A stretch of DNA of 64,000 nucleotides, taken from the NCBI RefSeq assembly GCF_900106595.1, contig NZ_FNNC01000003.1, forward strand, positions 186,001 to 250,000, given 5' to 3'. Below, in pieces: positions 41,747 to 49,822 of this stretch. Source of the DNA: Marinococcus luteus. Lineage in GTDB: Bacteria; Bacillota; Bacilli; Bacillales; Marinococcaceae. Position 1 is the first letter of the stretch. Each line of letters starts with the position of its first letter. The notes under the pieces are model-generated. The model worked only from the letters and a program-made list of their open reading frames with translations. It was not told the DNA's origin and ran no database searches. Position numbers and translations under genes: made by a program.

Positions 41747-42492
41747 ACGCTGTTCCCCGCTTTTATTTTCAGGTCAATAAAGTTGTATGCCGGCCATGGG
41801 CCCGTATACTTGAAATCAGCGTGTTCATTCCATTCATTAAAAATCTCGTTTACTTTTGCATCAAAAGCTTCTTCGTTTTCTTTATCTATTAAAAAAGCGG
41901 CATTCAACAGCATCCGCTCATTGATCACTTCGTTACTTTTAGCTGCGTTGGCAATCTCTGCGAGCGGCTGGAAGACTTCTTCCTCGAAGCGCTCGTGCAG
42001 CCTCATCATGAATTTTTGCGCCGATTCCCCGAGCTGCATCCGCTCGTAATAGCTGGCGTTTTTGCCTTTCGTATCCGTTTTTTTGCGCAAATCTTCCATT
42101 CCCGGTTCCTGACGGATTTGTTCATTCAGCCATTCTTTCTTTCCGATGATTTTAAGTCCAACTTCCATTTTGCCACGGATTTTCGGAAAAATTTCCTCAA
42201 ATTGATCCTGCAGCTTTTCCATTAAAGCAAAGACTTCTTTCTGGTCCTCAAGGACGTTCCCAAAACTCATCGGAATGACATCGTATTCTTCCATTACTCT
42301 GGCCACTGTATCTTGATGAGCCCGCAGGTTTTTCCTCGTTGGATCATAAATCTGCATCGGAGCCTCCGCTACCACCATCGCTTCCTGCCCACGCTGGAGG
42401 GTGTAGATTTTTCGCTCTTTCCCCTCGAGTTCCACGGTGCCGAAGGTCGGCTTTTCAGTGGTTTCAATAACCCCAAACATATAAATTCCCAC
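41743..42492 (-). CDS. gvpF: Gas vesicle protein GvpF
   Basis: 249 residues of the GvpL/GvpF family: YMFGVIETTEKPTFG, RAHQDTVARVMEEYDVIPMSFG, and the C-terminal YTGPWPAYNFIDLKIK. GvpF is a minor structural protein that contacts GvpA early in assembly. Start is GTG 42492 because TAGGAGG lies 9 nt upstream; ATG 42480 lacks one. Confidence 0.92.
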   Translation of the reverse strand: MGIYMFGVIETTEKPTFGTVELEGKERKIYTLQRGQEAMVVAEAPMQIYDPTRKNLRAHQDTVARVMEEYDVIPMSFGNVLEDQKEVFALMEKLQDQFEEIFPKIRGKMEVGLKIIGKKEWLNEQIRQEPGMEDLRKKTDTKGKNASYYERMQLGESAQKFMMRLHERFEEEVFQPLAEIANAAKSNEVINERMLLNAAFLIDKENEEAFDAKVNEIFNEWNEHADFKYTGPWPAYNFIDLKIKAGNSV

Positions 42493-42505
42493 GGTTACTT
42501 GCCTC

Positions 42506-43582
42506 CTAGACCTTTTTCAACTCTTCCTTCATTCTTTTTTGTGCTTCACTGACATCTTCTCCCTGAATATTTCCCAGGAAATAATGTCCCATCACATCAA
42601 AAAACAGCTGTTGAAAATCGTCGTTTTTTACATCTATTTTAACATCATGCTCCGAGCTTAACATCGCGGTCATAACAGCAAGACGGAAGCTTGGGACATG
42701 CGTATCGTTTTCTCTGCTGGTGGATTTCGCCCAATCCAGTGCTTTAATAATGGTTTCAGCTTCTTTTTCACTGATGGAAGCTCTTTCTTTAAGAATAGAC
42801 ATTTGGGCTTCCTTATCCGGATCCTCTACCGGAATTGTAATCATTCTATCAAGCAGAGCATCCTGGGATTTATGCACACCGGCATATTCTTCCGGATTGC
42901 TTGTGAAAATCGCTTTAAAATTCGGGTGCACGGTAATGAAGCTTTCGTTTCGCTGCGTGCCGTAAAGCGGCAGTATACCTTCCTCAAGCACGGAAAGGAA
43001 TAAATTATTCGTAGACGGCAGGGAACGCGTAAATTCATCGTAAATGAGCGTGTGGCCATTTTTTACTGCTTCCAGCAGACGACCGGTGCTCCACCGTTCT
43101 GTGATATGGTCTTCGCGTTTATACACCTTCCGGACGTAATTATCAATTAATTTGTCACTGGTATAACCGATTCTTCCGCCAAGAAGATCCGTGTTCGACA
43201 GGCTTTCGTTCCCGTTTAACAGCGTGACAGGCTGGTTAAACCGGCGTGCAAGCTGAAACGAAAGGGTAGTTTTGCCCACCCCGGCTGCACCTGTAAAGTG
43301 TACCGGATACCCGGAAGTTAAATACTTTTCGGAACGCTCTAAAATCGACTGCATTTCTTCAGTCTCTACGATTTGATCAATCGTACGAATTTTTTGCTGC
43401 TTTGGCTGCTTCTGTTCTTCAGAGGTCGTTTGCTTCGATTTCGTGCCGGCAGGTGCATTGATTTTTTTCGACTGCCCTTTACTGTTCTGGGAGCTTCCTT
43501 TTTGCTGGCTTGCCTGGGAGCGCCCTGAAGTATTTGATGACTTTTTCTGTGTCTGCTGCTTACTTTCATTGGTAGCTGCCAT
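42506..43582 (-). CDS. gvpN: Gas vesicle AAA+ ATPase GvpN
   Basis: 358 residues. Residues 1-65 are a Ser/Gln/Lys-rich disordered arm longer than in most GvpN. The MoxR-type AAA core follows: Walker A GAAGVGKT (98-105), Walker B TLIYDEF (about 178-184), sensor FKAIFTSNPEEYAG, and an arginine-finger region DALLDRMITI. GvpN enlarges vesicles from bicones to cylinders in other organisms. ATG 43582 with GAGAGGT upstream. Confidence 0.95.
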   Translation of the reverse strand: MAATNESKQQTQKKSSNTSGRSQASQQKGSSQNSKGQSKKINAPAGTKSKQTTSEEQKQPKQQKIRTIDQIVETEEMQSILERSEKYLTSGYPVHFTGAAGVGKTTLSFQLARRFNQPVTLLNGNESLSNTDLLGGRIGYTSDKLIDNYVRKVYKREDHITERWSTGRLLEAVKNGHTLIYDEFTRSLPSTNNLFLSVLEEGILPLYGTQRNESFITVHPNFKAIFTSNPEEYAGVHKSQDALLDRMITIPVEDPDKEAQMSILKERASISEKEAETIIKALDWAKSTSRENDTHVPSFRLAVMTAMLSSEHDVKIDVKNDDFQQLFFDVMGHYFLGNIQGEDVSEAQKRMKEELKKV

Positions 43583-43587
43583 ATCTT

Positions 43588-44208
43588 TTACCTCTCTTTT
43601 TTCTCGAAAGGAACACTTCTTGCTCGAGTGTTCATCCTTTGATAGGAAGTTATTTTTTGATCCTTGTTCATCTTCGCTTCATAAATTCCGATCAACTGGT
43701 CTCTTCCATATTTTTGCGTGTATTCTTTCTCTTCTACTAATTCCACTTCAATATTCCAGCCATCTCCGGCATCCATAATTGCCGTAACACGGACGGGAGA
43801 ATTCATCGTTTCTCCGAAAAACGAACGGATGGTTTCAAACATATCACTTTTAATAGGTGCAAATGATGCTTCGTCTGAACCTTCCTGTTGAGCGGCTTCT
43901 TCAGTAGATTCTTTTTTTGTCTGTTGAGATTTAGCTGTATTTTTTTTACTGGTAGTCGCCGTGGTATTATTCACTTCGTCACTTTCTCCTTTATCATCCG
44001 TTTTTTCGTTCTGTCCGGAGGATTTTTGTGAAGTTTCACTCGAAGAACCTGATTTCGCCGGGCCTTTAATCTGCTCTTTCGGCTGCTCTTCTCCTTCTTC
44101 TTCAGAAGAGAAAGGTTTATACGAGCCGCTTTTGCTGGTTTTCAGTTCCTGACCCTGGGTCTCGTTTGTTTTTTCTTCTGTTTTTGTCGTTGATTGTTTG
44201 GCCGTCAT
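43588..44208 (-). CDS. GvpO-domain protein with disordered N-terminal arm
   Basis: 206 residues. The first 120 are Ser/Thr/Lys/Glu-rich low complexity without hydrophobic clusters. Residues 121-206 form a GvpO-like domain (MFETIRSFFGETMNSPVRV ... WNIEVELVEEKEYTQKYGRD ... GIYEAKMNKDQ) closely similar to the 88-residue gene product just upstream. It ends 6 nt before gvpN. The two genes look like a tandem duplication, one copy having gained the arm. Position corresponds to gvpR of B. megaterium. Confidence 0.8.
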   Translation of the reverse strand: MTAKQSTTKTEEKTNETQGQELKTSKSGSYKPFSSEEEGEEQPKEQIKGPAKSGSSSETSQKSSGQNEKTDDKGESDEVNNTTATTSKKNTAKSQQTKKESTEEAAQQEGSDEASFAPIKSDMFETIRSFFGETMNSPVRVTAIMDAGDGWNIEVELVEEKEYTQKYGRDQLIGIYEAKMNKDQKITSYQRMNTRARSVPFEKKER

Positions 44209-44214
44209 CGGTAC

Positions 44215-44481
44215 CTATCTCCTCTCCGCCGTTTCAACGTGGGCACTTCTCGGTCTCAGATTTACACGTTCAAACGATCCTACCTGCTGATTGTTGTTCA
44301 GCTTCACTTCATAGACGCCCAGAAGCTGGTCATGTCCGTACTTCTGCATATACTCATTCTCTTCGATAACTTCCACTTCTGCAAACCAGCCGTAATCTTC
44401 TTCGGAAACCGAAGTAATCCGGAACGGAGGCTTTAAATTTTCTTCAAAAAAATCGTTAATGGAATTCATTACTTCCTTCAT
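44215..44481 (-). CDS. gvpO: Gas vesicle protein GvpO (GvpR position)
   Basis: 88 residues consisting of little more than the GvpO domain: INDFFEENLKPPFRITSV, YGWFAEVEVIEENEYMQKYG, LLGVYEVKLNNNQQVGSF. It lies between gvpA and gvpN. GvpO is required for vesicle formation in haloarchaea, with a proposed role in expression or assembly. The next gene starts 6 nt downstream. Confidence 0.82.
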   Translation of the reverse strand: MKEVMNSINDFFEENLKPPFRITSVSEEDYGWFAEVEVIEENEYMQKYGHDQLLGVYEVKLNNNQQVGSFERVNLRPRSAHVETAERR

Positions 44482-44515
44482 AGTGGTCCCCGCTTTCTTC
44501 TTACAATAGAAATAT

Positions 44516-44547
44516 ATCCCGCCATGCAGCCATGCGCATGACGGGAT
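44516..44547 (-). promoter_or_regulatory. Intercistronic hairpin after gvpA
   Basis: An 11-bp stem with one mismatch (ATCCCGCCATG / CATGACGGGAT) 10 nt below the gvpA stop, without a strong U-tract. It is likely a partial terminator or mRNA-stabilising stem giving more gvpA than downstream mRNA. Confidence 0.6.
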
Positions 44548-44556
44548 TAGAGAAAT

Positions 44557-44826
44557 TTAAGCAAAGTTTAACTGCCCGGCACGCTCATTAGAGTCTGCAT
44601 CTTCATCGATTTCGCCCTGGACATCGTCGCGAAGCAGTCCGACTGCTTCAGCGTAACGGAGCCAAGTGTCAACACTTGCAATAACGATACGTGCTTCAAT
44701 TGTAATCAGTTCAATTCCTACAACAGAAATACGAGCGTACAGGTCGATAACAATACCTTTGTCTAGTATACGGTCAATAACCTCTGCCAAGCTGGAAGAA
44801 TCTGTGCTTTTTTCAATTGTTGCCAT
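44557..44826 (-). CDS. gvpA: Major gas vesicle structural protein GvpA
   Basis: 89 residues. [55 protein letters not shown] is the near-invariant GvpA core (amphipathic helix, beta hairpin, helix), with a short acidic tail ([13 protein letters not shown]). It builds the ribbed gas vesicle wall. ATG 44826 with AAGGAGTG upstream. Only one such gene is present, whereas B. megaterium carries gvpA and gvpB. Confidence 0.97.
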   Translation of the reverse strand: MATIEKSTDSSSLAEVIDRILDKGIVIDLYARISVVGIELITIEARIVIASVDTWLRYAEAVGLLRDDVQGEIDEDADSNERAGQLNFA

Positions 44827-44839
44827 AATCTTTCACTCC

Positions 44840-45814
44840 TTAATCATAATGCTTAATATTTTCTGTTCCTTTAATGTCACTGATGCCTTTGATGTCATCG
44901 TAGCTTTTCAGCTTCGAATCGCTGTAACTCTTGATGTTTGATAAGCCTTTCAGTTCGCTTATCCCTTTAATATCATCAACGCCCTTGACCTCGTCATAGC
45001 TTCTTAACCTGGACTCGCTGTAAGTCTTGATGTTCGACGGTCCTTTAATATCTTCCATTCCCTTCAGATCACTCAGCCCTTTTTCAGGCAGCGAACGAAG
45101 GATTTTACCGCCCCCTTTCCCGGACTTATTGGAGCCGCCCTGAACATTTTCCTGCAGCTGCCCTGTAGCTTCACCCAATTTTTCCTGGGCTTCCTGACCT
45201 TTTTCTTTAGCCTGTTCTACAGCTTTCTGCAGTTTTTCCTGGGCTTCTTCTCCTTTTCCTTCCAATGCCTGCTTTGTTTCCTGTACTTTTTCCTGCGCAT
45301 GTTCTTTTGCCAGCCGGGCGCTCTCCAGGGTGTTGAAAAACTTTTTGCCCATATAGGCTGCAGCTACAGCATTGGCAGCCTGAGGGTTATTTTTCACCCC
45401 TTCTGTGGCCGTTTTCACCAGTTCTTCTTTGGCATTTCCCTGAATCATGTTTTTCGTTGTTTCCACAGGGTTCAAGTCAGAAATTTCTTCTGCGGTGTCT
45501 TTAATCGGCTCAATAAACGTATCATCTGTCTGCTCATCCAGGAAGTCCTTCGATTTTTTAAAGGAAACCCATTTAGCAGCTTTTTGACCGCTTTCTTTCA
45601 CCTTATCCAAAAATGACTCTTCATCCTGGGAACTCTTTTCTTTATCAGTTGATTGCTTCCTAGATGACTTATCATCGGATGCTGCTGCTTTGGAATAAGA
45701 AGAAAAGTGAGTTTTCTTCCAGGCTTCGTCCGGAACGGAGAACGTTTTTCTTACCTTTGGCTCTGAACCATCGACATATTTTCCGCCTTCAGTTAACAAA
45801 ATCTTTTTTGCCAT
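44840..45814 (-). CDS. Gas vesicle operon protein with Ala/Lys helix and C-terminal DIKG repeats
   Basis: 324 residues, position of gvpQ. Residues 1-45 are a conserved-looking segment (ILLTEGGKYVDGSEPKVRK, AWKKTHFSSYSKAA); 46-100 polar; 140-225 a long amphipathic Ala/Gln/Lys/Glu helix with AQEKLQKAVEQAKEKGQEAQ-type repeats; 226-240 a Gly/Lys linker; 247-324 a repeat region. That region has a 32-residue unit of four hexapeptides plus one octapeptide (for example VDDIKG-ISELKG-LSNIKS-YSDSKL-KSYDDIKG), present twice at 247-278 and 279-310 and partly at 311-324. I know no named family for the repeats. ATG 45814 with GGAG upstream; gvpA follows 13 nt after the stop. Confidence 0.78.
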   Translation of the reverse strand: MAKKILLTEGGKYVDGSEPKVRKTFSVPDEAWKKTHFSSYSKAAASDDKSSRKQSTDKEKSSQDEESFLDKVKESGQKAAKWVSFKKSKDFLDEQTDDTFIEPIKDTAEEISDLNPVETTKNMIQGNAKEELVKTATEGVKNNPQAANAVAAAYMGKKFFNTLESARLAKEHAQEKVQETKQALEGKGEEAQEKLQKAVEQAKEKGQEAQEKLGEATGQLQENVQGGSNKSGKGGGKILRSLPEKGLSDLKGMEDIKGPSNIKTYSESRLRSYDEVKGVDDIKGISELKGLSNIKSYSDSKLKSYDDIKGISDIKGTENIKHYD

Positions 45815-45839
45815 AATTTGGTCTCCTCAAACCGAAGCA

Positions 45840-46838
45840 TTATTTATTTCCATCTACCCGCTTATAGGAGGTTACCTCTAAATCATCATCTACCTGCACC
45901 TGGTACGTTTCTTTTTTCGACTTTCTGCCTTCTTTATTCAACGCTTCGATTTCCACCAGCCAGTGGCCCTCCTGCTTTTCCGTAGAAGTAATCCGCTGTG
46001 GCTCGGCTACATAGTTTTCAAAGAAATCGTTCACGGTATCCATCACGTCAGTCAGGCTGTGGTTCATTTTACTTCCGTTTTGACTGCTGGATTGGTAAGC
46101 ATTCACTTCAGCTTCGTTCATTTCTTCCGGGCGGCGCTCAAATTCCTGCGTTAGCGCTGACTCTTCCGCATTTTCCACTCCCGGCTCTGCTGAAGCCGCG
46201 CTCTGTTCAAGGCCTGTCGCATCCGTCAGCCGGCGTGCGGATTTTTTAGAAACCTTTTTTGCCTTTTTCGGAGCGCTGCCCGCTTCCTGTGCTGGCTGCT
46301 CTGCCTCTTTTTCAGGTTTATTGGCATTGCTTTGGGCGTTTTTTTGATCCTGTATTTTCATGCCGGTTTTTTCTACTTTTTCGCCGACAGTATTTTTGAC
46401 TCCGTTTATCCGGCCTTTAGTTTCTTTTACCTTTTTATTTCCTTTATAAACAACTTTACTCGCATCAGCCGCCTGCTTGGCTCCTTTAGCTTTCCCAGCA
46501 ACGGTTTCTTTAGCCTGGGCACCCGCATTTTTTGCGTTATTTTCAGCATTTTTCTTCTTATTTTCCACGGTGCCTTGTATATGCTTTCCCGATTCTTTTA
46601 CGTTGTCTTTCGCCTGCTGGGCTTTGATCGCAGGTTTTTTTGCCGTCTGCTTGAGCCGGGGAGCTTTTTTTCCTTCTCCCTGGTTTTCAGCCGGCTCATC
46701 AGTATTTTCTTCCCCGGAAGATTCTTCTGAGGATTGGAGTTTATCTTTCGTCCCTTTAGTGATTAGAGGAAGCGCACCGCCAATAAGACTTCCGGCAGCC
46801 ATCAACCCGTACGTAACTTTATCTTTAGCGTCGGTCAC
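45840..46838 (-). CDS. GvpO-domain protein with long basic arm, first large gene of the gvp operon
   Basis: 332 residues, position of gvpP. Residues 8-28 are moderately hydrophobic (YGLMAAGSLIGGALPLITKG). Residues 35-200 are Lys/Ala/Asn/Gln-rich with helical repeats (KKNAENNAKNAGAQAKETVAGK is part of it, here shortened in mind). Residues 258-332 are a third GvpO-like domain (DVMDTVNDFFENYVAEPQRI, HWLVEIEALNKEGRKSKK). Start is GTG 46838 with AGGTGAGG upstream. It may act as a scaffold or as a vesicle surface protein; no direct evidence. Confidence 0.72.
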   Translation of the reverse strand: MTDAKDKVTYGLMAAGSLIGGALPLITKGTKDKLQSSEESSGEENTDEPAENQGEGKKAPRLKQTAKKPAIKAQQAKDNVKESGKHIQGTVENKKKNAENNAKNAGAQAKETVAGKAKGAKQAADASKVVYKGNKKVKETKGRINGVKNTVGEKVEKTGMKIQDQKNAQSNANKPEKEAEQPAQEAGSAPKKAKKVSKKSARRLTDATGLEQSAASAEPGVENAEESALTQEFERRPEEMNEAEVNAYQSSSQNGSKMNHSLTDVMDTVNDFFENYVAEPQRITSTEKQEGHWLVEIEALNKEGRKSKKETYQVQVDDDLEVTSYKRVDGNK

Positions 46839-46880
46839 TGTACCTCACCTTTCTTATGTGAAAATTTAATCTATAACGCA

Positions 46881-46969
46881 AAGACCCTCATCCGGCCAAA
46901 TGCTTCATGCTTTTCCAATGAATAGCTGGAAATAAACAGTCATGAATCCGCTGGGCTGGAGAGGGTCTT
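46881..46969. repeat. Imperfect inverted repeat in the gvp leader
   Basis: AAGACCCTC at 46881-46889 pairs perfectly with GAGGGTCTT at 46961-46969, and the pairing continues inward (TCCGGCC with GGCTGGA, one bulge). No T-run follows on either strand, so it is not a simple terminator. Lying between the small peptide gene and the first large gvp gene, it could be a leader RNA structure controlling the operon. Confidence 0.55.
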
Positions 46970-46996
46970 TAATGTAATCATTTCAGCAATTTCTTC

Positions 46997-47065
46997 TTAA
47001 ATTAAGGAGAGAATTGCTCCAATCACAACAATAGCTCCAATAACCATTAAAATTGTACGAATCAT
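46997..47065 (-). CDS. 22-residue hydrophobic peptide upstream of the gvp operon
   Basis: ATG 47065 to TAA 46997; the product is almost one membrane helix (MIRTILMVIGAIVVIGA...). An in-frame GTG three codons earlier, preceded by GAGAAAG, is an alternative start and the better ribosome site. The codons and hydrophobic pattern look real but length limits certainty. It could be a leader peptide or a small membrane protein. Confidence 0.45.
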   Translation of the reverse strand: MIRTILMVIGAIVVIGAILSLI

Positions 47066-47551
47066 GACAAACACTCGCTTTCTCATCTAAATTGAATAAC
47101 TGCTGTAGTTGAAATTACCTTTTACTTCACTGATCTAAACTTTTAAATGAGTTTATCTTTAAAAAAAGTGCTAAATACCTATATTCCCGATCCATATTTT
47201 TAACGAGCCGTTAAATTTTTTCTTTATTCTCCAGAAATTAAGAAAGCCATTGTTGGATTTCATTTCAAGAATAATGAGGTTTTCGCACTTTTGTTTATGA
47301 ATTTTCATTTAATTCTTCTTTTTTATTTCTTCATTAAATGGAAGTTTTTCTTTACTTAAAGATAAAATATTCATCCGGATTGACCGCCTACACTGTTGTG
47401 CAATCACCTTGTAAGATAAGCTGTCGATGTTTTTATGGCTTCAGCTTTCCTGCTGAAAACAAAAAAGTTGATGACTTTGAAAAAGTGTTCGATAATAGAA
47501 AGTATTAATTAAAACGGATCAACAGATCGAAAGCATATCGGAGGAGAAGAA
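47066..47551. other. AT-rich intergenic region between gvp and HAD genes
   Basis: About 485 bases. It contains an 8-bp inverted repeat CATTTAAT / ATTAAATG (47306-47340) and, on the minus strand, GTTTAG-N15-GGTAAT (around 47127-47153), a weak match to a sigma-B promoter pointing to the gvp operon. A 45-codon minus-strand ORF (47171-47308) has no good ribosome site. The GGAGG site of the next gene is at its right end. Confidence 0.4.
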
Positions 47552-48427
47552 ATGAAACTAATTGCAACGGATATGGACGGAACATTGCTGGATCAGAATG
47601 GAGAAATCAGCAAGGACAACGCCGAAGCCCTGCAAACTGCTTCGGCACACGGCATTGATATCGTGATCGCCACAGGGAGAACCTACGAAGCAGCACACAG
47701 ACCATTGGCGTCCGCCGGCCTTTCCTACCCAATCATCAGCATGAACGGAGCAGTCACATACAAAAACCGAAAAGAAATACAGCGTTCCGCCCCCATCACT
47801 GAAAGCTCGTGCGAACGAATTTTAACCGCGCACCACGCTGCCGGTTCTTATATTGAACTGTTTACCAGCCAGGGGATTTTTGCCCCTTCAAGAGAAGCAT
47901 ATATGAGTGTCGTGGTGGGAATGCTTCAGACCGCGCACCCCGAGCTGACGACAGCTGCAGCAGAAAAGTATGCTGAACGCCGGCTGGAGGATGAAAATTT
48001 CCAGTTCGCAGACGATTTCTTCTCAATACTTGATTACGAGGACCTCGATGTGTATAAAATGCTCGCCTTTTCTCCCGAGACTTCCGTACTCGATCGGATG
48101 AAATATGAGCTCCGCGGTGATAACGAGCTCGCTCTTACTTCTTCGGGTATGGGTAACCTTGAATTAAATCACGTACGTGCCCAAAAAGGCTTTGCCCTTC
48201 AGGAGTTTGCGCTTGAGCGCGGAATATCCCTTGAAGACGTTATGGCTCTAGGGGATAACTTTAACGATTTAAATATGCTCCAAATGGCAGGACGGAGCGT
48301 TGCCATGGGCAATGCCGTTCCGGAGGTTAAAGCGACATCCGGCTTTTCTACAAAAACAAACACTGAACACGGCGTCGCTTACGCCGTGCATGAAATGCTC
48401 CAGGAATTAAAAACAAAAAGCAGCTGA
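47552..48427 (+). CDS. HAD-superfamily Cof-type sugar phosphatase
   Basis: 291 residues. DMDGTLLDQNGE (motif I), ATGRTYEAAH, AQKGFALQEF and MALGDNFNDLNML (motif IV) with a large C2B cap. Paralogue of the protein at 26901-27761, with which it shares layout but not close identity in the cap. ATG 47552 with GGAGGAG upstream. Terminator follows. Confidence 0.9.
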   Translation: MKLIATDMDGTLLDQNGEISKDNAEALQTASAHGIDIVIATGRTYEAAHRPLASAGLSYPIISMNGAVTYKNRKEIQRSAPITESSCERILTAHHAAGSYIELFTSQGIFAPSREAYMSVVVGMLQTAHPELTTAAAEKYAERRLEDENFQFADDFFSILDYEDLDVYKMLAFSPETSVLDRMKYELRGDNELALTSSGMGNLELNHVRAQKGFALQEFALERGISLEDVMALGDNFNDLNMLQMAGRSVAMGNAVPEVKATSGFSTKTNTEHGVAYAVHEMLQELKTKSS

Positions 48428-48434
48428 TGCTCAT

Positions 48435-48457
48435 GCCGTCCCCGCCGGACGGCTTTT
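48435..48457 (+). terminator. Terminator of the HAD gene
   Basis: Perfect stem GCCGTCC / GGACGGC then TTTT, 7 nt after the stop. Confidence 0.8.
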
Positions 48458-48721
48458 CTACGGTGGGCCGGAATAAGTGCAGACGCCAGCGTTTTCATAG
48501 ACGCCTCTGCCTGGAGCAGCCGGGAAGTAACACTTGCCAATACGCAGTTAATGTGAGAATATAATTTTGTTTGCTAAAAGTACGAAGTACATATATACAA
48601 TGATTTGTCATGAATCGTTCACAAACAATTGACAAGATAGCGAACTTTTTTGTCAATATCTCTAATTTTCACGACACATGTGATACATTAGTATCGGATG
48701 AACACGGTTGGGGGGAATAAA

Positions 48722-49660
48722 ATGAAATCGGAAAATATCGAACGCACGGTTCAACAAGGATCCCTCGCTGCCCCGAAACAGGCACTTCGTAAAGTACTGG
48801 CGGAAACGATTAAAACAGGGATTATCAAATCCAATTTAATCGTTATGTTTGCAGGGATTGCCCTTGCTTTATATATTCACAACATCGCTTTTTCCGATAA
48901 AATCGGAGCGATAGTCCTTGCCACACTTGGCTCGGGTCTTGTTATCGGCGCTGCCGGCACGTTTAACAACTTATACGACCGCGATATCGATAAGATTATG
49001 GACCGGACGAAGAACCGCCCTACGGCGACTGGCCGGATGCAGCTGAAAAATGCACTTATACTGGGAATTGTTATGACAGTTGCAGGCTTAGGCTTCTTAT
49101 ATGCAGCTTCACCGCTCGCAGCCCTATTCGGATTTACAGGATTATTCTTTTATGTGGTTCCATATACGATGTGGAGCAAGCGGCGCACGATTTACAATAC
49201 AGAGATCGGGAGTATTTCCGGAGCAGTGCCCCCGCTTATCGGCTGGGCTGCTATTTCCAATGACTTTTTCCACCCGGCAGCTCTCGGCCTTTTCGTTATT
49301 ATGGTTTTATGGCAAATGCCGCACTTCTATGCTATCGCTATACGCAGACACGATGAGTACAAAGCAGCAAATATCCCAATGCTCCCAGTGGTCAAGGGAA
49401 ACCGGCGGACCTATATTCAGACAAACGTATACCTTGTTCTGTTAACCCTATCGAGTTTTCTTTTCCTTCCTGTCAGCAGCTTTATCGTTGGCGTATCCTT
49501 CGTATTAAGCGCAGCCTGGCTTGCAGCAAGCCTGATATGCTACCGGCGGATGGACAGCAAAAAATGGGCAACTACTATGTTTATTTTTTCGCTGAACCAT
49601 ATGACGATTTTGTTCACCGTCGTAATTGGATTTTCTCTAATTTCCCTGTTTTTTAACTAA
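48722..49660 (+). CDS. ctaB: Protoheme IX farnesyltransferase (heme O synthase)
   Basis: 312 residues with about eight to nine helices of the UbiA prenyltransferase family. The Asp-rich motif NNLYDRDIDKIMDRTKNRP and the second loop YNTEIGSISGAVPPLIGWAA plus RHDEYKAANIPMLP are the CtaB/CyoE signatures. It farnesylates heme B to heme O for terminal oxidases. No ctaA or ctaCDEF genes lie beside it. ATG 48722 with TTGGGGGG upstream; the AT-rich region before it (48540-48700) is likely the promoter. Confidence 0.93.
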   Translation: MKSENIERTVQQGSLAAPKQALRKVLAETIKTGIIKSNLIVMFAGIALALYIHNIAFSDKIGAIVLATLGSGLVIGAAGTFNNLYDRDIDKIMDRTKNRPTATGRMQLKNALILGIVMTVAGLGFLYAASPLAALFGFTGLFFYVVPYTMWSKRRTIYNTEIGSISGAVPPLIGWAAISNDFFHPAALGLFVIMVLWQMPHFYAIAIRRHDEYKAANIPMLPVVKGNRRTYIQTNVYLVLLTLSSFLFLPVSSFIVGVSFVLSAAWLAASLICYRRMDSKKWATTMFIFSLNHMTILFTVVIGFSLISLFFN

Positions 49661-49662
49661 AG

Positions 49663-49699
49663 CATGTTCTGGCACCTCAATGGGTCCGGACATGTTTTT
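49663..49699 (+). terminator. Terminator of ctaB
   Basis: Interrupted stem CATGT..GG..CC / GG..CC..ACATG followed by TTTTT. Confidence 0.7.
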
Positions 49700-49822
49700 C
49701 TTTACTATCGTTTTTATATGGAGCCTGCGGGGTTTCATTCGAATTCCCGTCCATAAATCTGTATAATGTATTCAAAGTCAGTGAAAACGTTATCAAACTA
49801 ACACGAAAAAAAGAGGTGGATG

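Noticed and set aside
46332-46869. Overlapping plus-strand ORFs in the gas vesicle region
   Set aside because: Phe/Ser-rich mirrors of Lys/Glu-rich gvp codons; antisense shadows.
47171-47308. 45-codon minus-strand ORF in the AT-rich region before the gvp operon
   Set aside because: No convincing ribosome site and Lys/Asn/Ile bias expected of AT-rich noncoding sequence.
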